Shown one piece after another: positions 33,385 to 39,777 of a stretch of 39,777 bases of DNA. The notes beneath the pieces are model-generated. The model made no database searches and was not told the DNA's origin. It worked only from the letters and a program-made list of their open reading frames with translations. Made by a program: the position numbers and the translations under genes. The DNA is from Kiritimatiellia bacterium (lineage in GTDB: Bacteria; Verrucomicrobiota; Kiritimatiellia; RFP12; UBA3636), in the NCBI GenBank assembly GCA_017648065.1, contig JAGCJJ010000087.1, positions 1-39,777 of the forward strand, in the 5' to 3' direction. How positions within the stretch are numbered: the stretch's first letter is position 1; every line of letters begins with the position of its first letter.

Positions 33385-35109
33385 TTATTTTATCACAGAA
33401 GCAAGAGCTGTTTCAATACGTTTCTCTTGCTCATTGAATGCGTCAGACTTCCACTCCGCGCTATTCCAATCGCGCATTGTTTGTGTTAGCTGATGGAAGA
33501 AACGGCGAGCGACATCTCTATCTTCAAAATTCATTTTTGAATTAACAATTCTTGAAAGCATATTAAAGATGTAGCGCTGACGCTCTGCTGAGCAAGCTGC
33601 GTCCACAACATGGAAAGAATCCTGCTGTAGGTATACAGCATCAATTAACTCACCCTTTAGATAATCGATAAAGTCTTCAATTGCTGTACCCTCTTCACCA
33701 ACAACCTTCATCATCTGAGAAACATCATTACCATGACGAAGAGCTGCACGAATATTTGCGACCGCATCTGAATCACAAATACTATTATACTTACTCCATG
33801 AATCCAATGGGTCAATTGCTGGGTAGCGGCGAGCATCTGAGCGAGCACGAGACAAGCCGTGGAATGCACCTACAACCTTAATTGTTGCTTGAGTAACTGG
33901 TTCATCAAAGTTACCACCAGCAGGAGAAACAGCACCACCGATTGTTACTGAGCCAATACGTCCATCACGTAGTTTAACACGACCAGCACGCTCGTAGAAT
34001 GAAGCGACTACAGATTCAAGATATGCTGGGAATGCTTCCTCACCAGGAATTTCCTCAAGACGGCCAGACATTTCGCGTAATGCCTGAGCCCAACGAGAGG
34101 TTGAGTCTGCAAGTAGAAGCACGTGCAAGCCCATTTGGCGATAATATGCAGCCAATGTTGCAGCTGTATATACAGATGCCTCACGAGCAGCAACCGGCAT
34201 TGATGATGTGTTACAAATGATAATTGTACGGTCCATCAAGCTGCGTCCTGTACGTGGGTCATTAAGCTCTGGAAATTCACGAAGCATTTCCACTACCTCA
34301 CCAGCACGCTCACCGCAAGCTGCATAAATCACGATATCTACCTGAGCAAAGCGGCTAGTTGTCTGCTGAAGCACTGTTTTACCTGCACCAAAAGGACCAG
34401 GAATACAATAAGTACCACCTAGAGCTACAGGGAAGAATGTGTCAATTGTGCGAGTTTGAGTAACCATTGTCTCATCTGGGCGCATACGCTCAGCAAAGCA
34501 TGTAATCGGAACCTTAACTGGCCAACGTTGCATTAGAGTCACTTCAACCTCATTACCAGCATCATCAGCAAGCTTTGCAACAACATCCTCAACCTTAAAC
34601 TTACCTGCACCAGCAATGCTCTTTACAGTGTAACGACCCTTTAGACCAAATGGCACCATAATGTCATGCTTAAAAATACCTTCAGGCACAGAACCAACTG
34701 GATCGCCAGCAAATACTAGGTCGCCTTCCTTAACTGATGGAGTAAAATCCCATTCAACATCACGTGGCAATGCATCAATATATTTACCACGTTGTAGGAA
34801 AAAGCCGCACTCTGCTGCAAGTTTAGGCAATGGATTTTGAAGTCCATCGAAAACCTGAGTTAAAAGACCTGGTCCTAACTCAACAGATAGCAAATCTCCA
34901 GTAAATTCAACAGTATCGCCACACTTGATTCCGGAGGTATCCTCATATACCTGCATATCGCAACGACGGCCCTTAATACGAACAATTTCGCTCATAAGAG
35001 TCAAGCCATCAACCAATGCATAGCCTACCTCATTAAGAGCAACTGCACCTTCAAATTCAACTGTAATTAGGTTGCCATTTACGCCTGTTACTTTTCCTAC
35101 TGTACTCAT
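33385..35109 (-). CDS. atpA: V-type ATPase catalytic subunit A
   Basis: This is the nucleotide-hydrolysing subunit of the V1/A1 sector, which drives proton or sodium transport or ATP synthesis at the inner membrane. The 574 residues have the usual layout: an N-terminal barrel (MSTVGKVTGVNGNLITVEF), the A-specific bulge domain (about 110-190), the P-loop GPFGAGKT, and downstream YAACGERAGEVVEML, LLADSTSRWAQALREMSGRL and PAYLESVVASFYERAGR. AGGTG precedes the ATG. It is the third gene of an E - DUF2764 - A cluster. The expected B, D, I and K genes do not follow; a potD-like gene does. Symbols differ between naming schemes (ntpA is equivalent). Confidence 0.95.
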   Translation of the reverse strand: MSTVGKVTGVNGNLITVEFEGAVALNEVGYALVDGLTLMSEIVRIKGRRCDMQVYEDTSGIKCGDTVEFTGDLLSVELGPGLLTQVFDGLQNPLPKLAAECGFFLQRGKYIDALPRDVEWDFTPSVKEGDLVFAGDPVGSVPEGIFKHDIMVPFGLKGRYTVKSIAGAGKFKVEDVVAKLADDAGNEVEVTLMQRWPVKVPITCFAERMRPDETMVTQTRTIDTFFPVALGGTYCIPGPFGAGKTVLQQTTSRFAQVDIVIYAACGERAGEVVEMLREFPELNDPRTGRSLMDRTIIICNTSSMPVAAREASVYTAATLAAYYRQMGLHVLLLADSTSRWAQALREMSGRLEEIPGEEAFPAYLESVVASFYERAGRVKLRDGRIGSVTIGGAVSPAGGNFDEPVTQATIKVVGAFHGLSRARSDARRYPAIDPLDSWSKYNSICDSDAVANIRAALRHGNDVSQMMKVVGEEGTAIEDFIDYLKGELIDAVYLQQDSFHVVDAACSAERQRYIFNMLSRIVNSKMNFEDRDVARRFFHQLTQTMRDWNSAEWKSDAFNEQEKRIETALASVIK

Positions 35110-35136
35110 ACTACACCTATCGTAATTATAAAACCA

Positions 35137-35661
35137 TTATTTTCCACTTGCTACAGCAGCTAATCTTGCAGCACCCTTTTCACTATCCATTTGGCTACTG
35201 CGAATATTACAAATTCTTAGCTGAAGAGCATAAGCAAAAATTGCGTTTAGAGAAAACTCATCAAAGCCAGCCAATTCGCTTGCTTTTTCCCAAAGAAGCA
35301 AATCTAATGCTCTTTGACGCAAAGCCGGATTGCGCTCCTGAAATGCGCTTGCCACTCCATTCTCTAGCACTACATCAAAACCAGAATAATCTTTAAGCCA
35401 CTTTCCTGCATCAACTCCATCTAACTTTGCTGCGCGAGCACGTGCTACAGCATTTCGTAGCTGAGTCTCTGCTGAGCGCCATTCAGTAATAAAGGAATTA
35501 TTTGTAGGCAGCTCTTCCTCTGCAAGCAATGCCTCAAGCTCAGAAAAGTCATCTTGACTCAATTGCTCGCGACAAAGCTCCACAAAGTCCTCCATGCTCA
35601 TTGGAGGTTGCTTATCGATGCCAAGCATTGGCAATGTAGAAACTAAATATGGATAGCTCAT
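35137..35661 (-). CDS. DUF2764 family protein of the V-ATPase cluster
   Basis: The opening MSYPYLVSTLPMLGID is typical of DUF2764, a family found between the V-ATPase E and A genes in Chlamydia and some Bacteroidota and spirochaetes. The protein has 174 residues, is largely helical by composition, and has no membrane segment or signal peptide. Its start codon shares the A of TAATG with the stop of the subunit E gene, which indicates translational coupling. The family has no established function; its fixed gene position suggests an assembly or accessory role for the enzyme, possibly similar to an archaeal C-type subunit. That is inference. Confidence 0.75.
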   Translation of the reverse strand: MSYPYLVSTLPMLGIDKQPPMSMEDFVELCREQLSQDDFSELEALLAEEELPTNNSFITEWRSAETQLRNAVARARAAKLDGVDAGKWLKDYSGFDVVLENGVASAFQERNPALRQRALDLLLWEKASELAGFDEFSLNAIFAYALQLRICNIRSSQMDSEKGAARLAAVASGK

Positions 35662-36266
35662 TATTTTTCCGAAATTAACTTAATTAGAGCTGGACGCAAT
35701 AGTTGAGAAAGCTTTTCAAGCACTGCTGCACTTGTAAAATCGTGTTCAACACGTCCCTCTTCCAACATAACACAAATACCTGCGGAGATATCCTTATCTG
35801 CACGAACCTGAACACCACCCTTTTGAGATGCTGCAGCAGCAAATTTGCTCTGTACATAAGCAGCTACTTTCTCTGCATCTGCAGGAGAAACAACAAGCTC
35901 AACTTCTGCATCATCTGCCAAATAATTAGCAACTAGCTTGTCTACTAGGCTTGTCAAATATTCTGCTGAAAGAGCACCCTCTACTTCTGCCTTAAGTGCA
36001 CGCTCAAAGGTTTGCTGAATTGCTTGCTCCAGACCTAAAATAATATCACGAGAAGCCTGCTTTACTGATTGCTGAGAACGAAACTCTGTAGCACATGCTT
36101 CTTCCTTTGCCTTTTCTTGAATAGCTACTGCCTGCTTCTCTGCTGCTGCAACAATCTCTGCTGCCTTAGCTTCTGCATCTGCAATAATTTTAGCGGCTTT
36201 TTCTTCTGCCTTATTTACACCTTCTGCCTGGATTTTATCAAGCAAGGACTGTAATTCTGATACCAT
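35661..36266 (-). CDS. atpE: V-type ATPase subunit E (peripheral stalk)
   Basis: The start at 36266 is preferred over 36302 because AGGAG lies 8 nt before it and the protein then begins MVSELQSLLDKIQAEG, as in the family. The N-terminal half (about 15-85) is an Ala/Lys/Glu-rich coiled coil (EEKAAKIIADAEAKAAEIV), and the C-terminal half (about 95-201) is a globular domain with VVSPADAEKVAAYV and CVMLEEGRVEHDFT. These are the marks of subunit E/NtpE. It is the first gene of the cluster, with a promoter-like TTGACA upstream. It overlaps the DUF2764 gene by one base. Confidence 0.88.
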   Translation of the reverse strand: MVSELQSLLDKIQAEGVNKAEEKAAKIIADAEAKAAEIVAAAEKQAVAIQEKAKEEACATEFRSQQSVKQASRDIILGLEQAIQQTFERALKAEVEGALSAEYLTSLVDKLVANYLADDAEVELVVSPADAEKVAAYVQSKFAAAASQKGGVQVRADKDISAGICVMLEEGRVEHDFTSAAVLEKLSQLLRPALIKLISEK

Positions 36267-36314
36267 AAGATTTTCTCCTATTCGAGAATTGTTTATTCCC
36301 AATTAAATATACGA

Positions 36315-36348
36315 AGTATATTTTCGCATAAACCCGAACAAATGTCAA
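36315..36348 (-). promoter_or_regulatory. Candidate promoter of the V-ATPase cluster
   Basis: On the minus strand a perfect TTGACA (36343-36348) lies upstream of TATACT (36315-36320), but the 22-nt spacing is too long; TTGTTC gives 15 nt to the same -10. The elements are good, but the pairing is unsure. Confidence 0.35.
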
Positions 36349-36532
36349 AGTAAAAGAGGCTTTATAAAATGTTTAATAAAAATAAATTCTGGCGGCAAAA
36401 TAATTCGTTAAAAACAACAAAAAATCAAAACAAGCACCCATTTTTAGTTCATAGCAATACACTACGAACACATATAAAGCCGAATTTTTCTTAAATACTT
36501 TTGCCCAATGGACAGATTCAAATTAGAAAAAA

Positions 36533-37030
36533 TTACTTCACTTCGTCTGCATAAGACACAAGAATCTTCTTGATGATATTTGTTGTTGAAAGGCCTTCAA
36601 CCATATCAGCAAGAACAACCTTGCCACCGTTAGCTTCAACTACATCACGTCCACTAACGTAATGAGCCCAATCCTTACCCTTAACAAGTACGTCAGGAAG
36701 AATTTCAGCTATAACACCTTTTGGCTCTTCATCGTCAAAGAAAACAACATAGTCAACGCAACGTAAAGAACATAGAAGTTTTGCACGATTCTCTTGATTT
36801 ACAATCGGGCGTAGAGGGCCTTTATTCTTTTGCACTGATGCATCTGTATTAAGAGCTAAACAAAGAGCATCACCTTGCTCACGTGCAAATGTAAGGTATG
36901 TAATATGACCAGCATGCAACAAGTCAAAGCAGCCATTTGTAAAAACAAGCTTTTTACCCTCTGCGTGCATTCTATCTCTCTCTGCACGCATCTCCTTTAC
37001 GGACAAGACTTTACCTGAAAACTCACTCAT
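36533..37030 (-). CDS. rfaE2: D-glycero-beta-D-manno-heptose 1-phosphate adenylyltransferase (RfaE domain II)
   Basis: It transfers AMP from ATP to heptose 1-phosphate in ADP-heptose synthesis for lipopolysaccharide. The 165 residues make a single nucleotidyltransferase domain with the HxGH motif HAGH at 39-42 (FTNGCFDLLHAGH), ALNTDASVQKNKGPLRPI and the C-terminal GLSTTNIIKKI. It corresponds to the C-terminal half of HldE; the kinase half is a separate gene not in this window. It follows the pseudopilin-like gene after 13 nt and is probably in one operon with it. Its presence implies a heptose-containing envelope polysaccharide. Confidence 0.93.
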   Translation of the reverse strand: MSEFSGKVLSVKEMRAERDRMHAEGKKLVFTNGCFDLLHAGHITYLTFAREQGDALCLALNTDASVQKNKGPLRPIVNQENRAKLLCSLRCVDYVVFFDDEEPKGVIAEILPDVLVKGKDWAHYVSGRDVVEANGGKVVLADMVEGLSTTNIIKKILVSYADEVK

Positions 37031-37043
37031 TATAAAATCCTAA

Positions 37044-37733
37044 TTATTGTTGATCTACTAAATCCTCAGTAGCTTGTTTATAATTCCACTTATAAACACT
37101 ATTCTCTTCCTCCATAGCAACCTTTGTAACTGCATCAACATGACCGTCGGCAAAGCATACAATTGTTGAGCTTCTATGTCTATAAGAAAGATTTTCATTA
37201 TTATTTAGCAAAGTATTTAAATCAACCTTTGGATTAGCTGGGGTAGGTGTTTCACAAAGGAAAATAAAGAATGCAGGATCTGTTATATTCTGTATTCTAG
37301 CCTTTTTACCCATGCTAACAAGATCAGCATTGATTGCATATGAGCAATAATAAACTTGCTGAGGAGTGCGCTCATAAGTCATTGAAGGACAAATAAAATC
37401 ATCATCATTCGGGATTCGCTCAGGAAAATCTGTTGGCTCCTGCTGTTTAGGTACAAGATCAACCATACGAGGACGCTTTAGACGTTCGGGAAGGATATTA
37501 AACCAAGCACGTGCATTTTCTCTTTCTGTTGCTGTTGGGAAACGGCCCTGAAAATCATCAAGATAGCTAACAAGCTCTGTTCCGTAAGCACGAACATTAT
37601 TCATACATTGAGTACGCTTTCCATTAGCACGTAATCTTGATACGCCTACACTCACAATACCAGAAAGTATGATTAATATTCCAATTACAACCATAAGTTC
37701 TACAAGAGAGAAACCCATTGAAGATTTTTTCAT
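37044..37733 (-). CDS. Type IV pilin-like (pseudopilin) protein with H-X9-DG motif
   Basis: The start at 37733 has GGAG 6 nt before it and gives MKKSSMG-FSLVELMVVIGILI, a prepilin leader cut after G7 with Glu at position +5, followed by one membrane helix. The C-terminal part contains HRSSTIVCFADGHVDAV, an H-X9-DG motif seen in many pseudopilin-like proteins of Lentisphaerota, Verrucomicrobiota and Planctomycetota. At 229 residues it resembles that group, often annotated as type II secretion protein G-like. Its exact role is not known and no secretion genes are adjacent. It lies between uvrB and rfaE2 in the same direction. Confidence 0.85.
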   Translation of the reverse strand: MKKSSMGFSLVELMVVIGILIILSGIVSVGVSRLRANGKRTQCMNNVRAYGTELVSYLDDFQGRFPTATERENARAWFNILPERLKRPRMVDLVPKQQEPTDFPERIPNDDDFICPSMTYERTPQQVYYCSYAINADLVSMGKKARIQNITDPAFFIFLCETPTPANPKVDLNTLLNNNENLSYRHRSSTIVCFADGHVDAVTKVAMEEENSVYKWNYKQATEDLVDQQ

Positions 37734-37812
37734 ATTACACTCCAATACATCATTAAATAAATACACATTAGGTCAAAAGGTACAAATATGCACCTCCCTT
37801 AAAGATATGCTT

Positions 37813-37821
37813 ATTGTAGCA
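37813..37821 (-). promoter_or_regulatory. Possible extended -10 before the pseudopilin-like gene
   Basis: TGCTACAAT on the minus strand, just past the uvrB stop, would give a leader of about 70 nt. The leader contains a strong AAGGGAGGTG (37791-37800) that is too far from the start codon to serve it. No clear -35 is seen. Confidence 0.3.
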
Positions 37822-37839
37822 CATACTTTAATACTCTGT

Positions 37840-39777
37840 CTATGCTAAATTATTCTCTGTTAAAGCCCTAATTTCATCGCGAATAGATGCTGCTCGCTCA
37901 AATTCAAGTGCAGCGGCTGCTTGTGCCATCTCTCGTTTCAATCGCTCTAACTTTGCAGTCAAATCATATTCAGCCAAATCATCATTAACTGTAGCTGAAG
38001 ATATTTCTGCTGTAGCAAATGTTTTTGCAGCGACATCCTCATTAAGTGCACGAGAAGCACTGCGAGGAACAATACCATGCTCTTTATTATAAGCCTCTTG
38101 AGCAGCGCGTCGGCGTTGTGTAATATTCATCATGTGGCGAATAGAATCTGTAATATTATCCGCATAAAGAATTACTCGTCCATTTACATGACGCGCTGCA
38201 CGTCCGGCAGTCTGCACTAACGAAGTAGTACTGCGTAGGAAGCCCTCTTTATCTGCATCTAGCACAGCAACAAGCGAAACCTCAGGCAAATCCAAACCTT
38301 CACGAAGCAGATTGATGCCTATCAAGCAATCAAACTCACCCTTTCTCAAACGTGTGAGAATATCTACGCGCTCAAATGCATCTATATCTGAATGAAGATA
38401 TTCCACGCGAAGTCCTGCATCCCGCAAATATTGCGACAAATCTTCTGCCGTACGCTTTGTCAACGTCGTTGCCAGCACACGATCTCCACGCTCGGAGCAA
38501 GCACGCACTTCCTCCATAAGATCATCAATCTGTGTGGCTAGTGGGCGCAGCTCCACAAGTGGATCAAGCAAGCCAGTTGGGCGAATTATCTGCTCAACAA
38601 CCTGCTCAGAGCGAGCCAATTCATATTGTGCAGGCGTTGCCGATACATATAAAATCTTTCCTAGCTTAGAGGAAAATTCATCAAAATTCAATGGGCGATT
38701 ATCCAGTGCTGAAGGCAAGCGGAAACCATGCTCAACAAGGACGGTTTTTCTTGCTCTATCGCCATTATACATTCCACGTACCTGAGGCACAGTAACGTGT
38801 GACTCATCAATTATTGTAAGAAACTCACCTTGGAAATAATCAATCAGACACTCACCAGGAGTACCTTCCGGGCGTCCTGTTAAATGGCGCGAATAATTTT
38901 CAATTCCTTGGCAATATCCAATTTCTCGGAACATCTCAATATCATACTTTGTGCGCTGAGATAAACGCTGAGCCTCAAGAAGCTTTCCATGACGCTCAAA
39001 CCAAGCGACGCGTTGCTCCAACTCTGCCTGAATATTTTCCAGCGATGCCTCCAATTTTTCATGTGGCATAACAAAGTGCTTTGCAGGAGAAATAATTACG
39101 CGCTCCATGCGTTTAATTGCTTTACCGGTAGTAGCATCAATTTCTGAAAGCTCCTCTACCTCATCGCCCCAAAACGAAATGCGTACACCGACATCACTCT
39201 CATAGGACAAGAAAATATCTACGACATCGCCACGCACCCGAAAATTGCCAGGCGCTGCCTCAATATCATTACGCTTATATTGCATTTCTACAAGACGCGA
39301 AAGCATTGCATCACGGTCAAGCTCCTGCCCCACAGCAACATCAAGCACCATAAGCATATAATCATCAGGTGAGCCTAAACCATATATGCAAGAAACTGAA
39401 GCCACAACAATTACATCATCGCGTGTGAGAAGCGAATTTGTGGCGGAAAGACGAAATCGCTCAATTCCGTCATTTGTGGCAGCGTCCTTTGCGATATAAG
39501 TATCAGTCTGTGGAATATAAGCCTCAGGCTGATAATAATCGTAGTAGCTGACAAAATACTCCACTGCATTTTTAGGAAAGAATGCCTTCAGTTCACCAAA
39601 AAACTGAGATGCGAGTGTTTTATTGTGAGAAATAACAAGCGTTGGCAGCCCCATTTCCTTAATAACATTAGCCATGGTAAAGGTTTTACCAGAGCCTGTT
39701 ACACCCTCAAGAGTTTGGAAATTCATTCCCTTACGAAAGCCATCGCAAATTCTTGCAATAGCATCCGGCTGATCTCC
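37840..39777 (-). CDS. uvrB: Excinuclease ABC subunit B (UvrB), 5' end beyond the window
   Basis: UvrB is the damage-verifying helicase-like subunit of nucleotide excision repair. The reading frame is open to the window edge; the residues before the internal Met at 39726 (GDQPDAIARICDGFRKG) are typical UvrB sequence, so the gene starts outside. Visible motifs are Walker A EGVTGSGKT, the beta-hairpin YYDYYQPEAYIP, Walker B IIDESHVTVPQ, RPTGLLDP, GINLLREGLDLPE, QTAGRAARH and a C-terminal UVR motif (about the last 35 residues, ALEFERAASIRDEI) that contacts UvrC. About 645 residues are present, so only some 20-30 are missing. Confidence 0.97.
   Translation of the reverse strand, partial: GDQPDAIARICDGFRKGMNFQTLEGVTGSGKTFTMANVIKEMGLPTLVISHNKTLASQFFGELKAFFPKNAVEYFVSYYDYYQPEAYIPQTDTYIAKDAATNDGIERFRLSATNSLLTRDDVIVVASVSCIYGLGSPDDYMLMVLDVAVGQELDRDAMLSRLVEMQYKRNDIEAAPGNFRVRGDVVDIFLSYESDVGVRISFWGDEVEELSEIDATTGKAIKRMERVIISPAKHFVMPHEKLEASLENIQAELEQRVAWFERHGKLLEAQRLSQRTKYDIEMFREIGYCQGIENYSRHLTGRPEGTPGECLIDYFQGEFLTIIDESHVTVPQVRGMYNGDRARKTVLVEHGFRLPSALDNRPLNFDEFSSKLGKILYVSATPAQYELARSEQVVEQIIRPTGLLDPLVELRPLATQIDDLMEEVRACSERGDRVLATTLTKRTAEDLSQYLRDAGLRVEYLHSDIDAFERVDILTRLRKGEFDCLIGINLLREGLDLPEVSLVAVLDADKEGFLRSTTSLVQTAGRAARHVNGRVILYADNITDSIRHMMNITQRRRAAQEAYNKEHGIVPRSASRALNEDVAAKTFATAEISSATVNDDLAEYDLTAKLERLKREMAQAAAALEFERAASIRDEIRALTENNLA

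Noticed and set aside
36267-36302. Earlier start for V-ATPase subunit E
   Set aside because: The 12 extra residues contain the AGGAG ribosome binding site of the ATG at 36266.

Overview
The window looks like a chromosomal segment of a moderately AT-rich, Gram-negative member of the PVC superphylum, most likely a gut-type Lentisphaerota/Victivallales or Kiritimatiellota bacterium. This is an inference from gene content. The clues are a V-type ATPase module with the E - DUF2764 - A order known from Chlamydia, a pseudopilin-like protein with an H-X9-DG motif, secreted proteins built from InlB-type (Listeria-Bacteroides) repeats and FGE-sulfatase domains, an RfaE2 ADP-heptose enzyme (so an LPS-type outer membrane), and many glycoside hydrolases. 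No rRNA, tRNA, CRISPR, transposase or phage gene was seen.

Layout. 1-358: gene-free and repeat-rich. 359-4744 (-): two secreted modular proteins that share near-identical repeat modules. 4745-5273: gene-free, with a second copy of the repeat seen at 121-213. 5274-7923 (-): hisA then nadE; the NadE has lost its glutaminase cysteine. 8081-14182 (-): an ADP-ribosylglycohydrolase-fold protein followed by a very large exported GH2 enzyme. 14183-14867: gene-free and full of hairpins, including an array of small hairpins separated by an invariant GCTTCAT heptamer. 14868-20519 (-): a four-gene operon (GH36 alpha-galactosidase-like enzyme, phosphoribosyltransferase-like protein, NCS1 nucleobase permease, amidohydrolase). 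20758-30258 (+): complete recC-recB-recD. 30387-32132 (+): a cytoplasmic GH63-like glucosidase, ending at a bidirectional terminator. 32219-36266 (-): potD-like lipoprotein, V-ATPase subunit A, DUF2764 and V-ATPase subunit E. 36533-39777 (-): rfaE2, a pseudopilin-like gene and uvrB, which runs off the window edge.

How the genes fit together. The exported GH2 enzyme and the cytoplasmic GH36 and GH63 enzymes suggest a glycan-degrading life. The four-gene operon couples an alpha-galactosidase-type enzyme to nucleobase uptake and phosphoribosylation, and I know of no described pathway of this exact composition. RecBCD and UvrB provide DNA repair. The V-ATPase genes here cannot form a complete enzyme; the B, D, I and K genes must lie elsewhere or be absent.

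The items most worth a second look are the GCTTCAT hairpin array in the 3' region of the four-gene operon, the Gly176 NadE, the four-gene operon itself, the stem that abuts a ribosome binding site inside that operon, the split V-ATPase cluster, and promoters placed so close to hisA and the GH63 gene that their transcripts should be leaderless.
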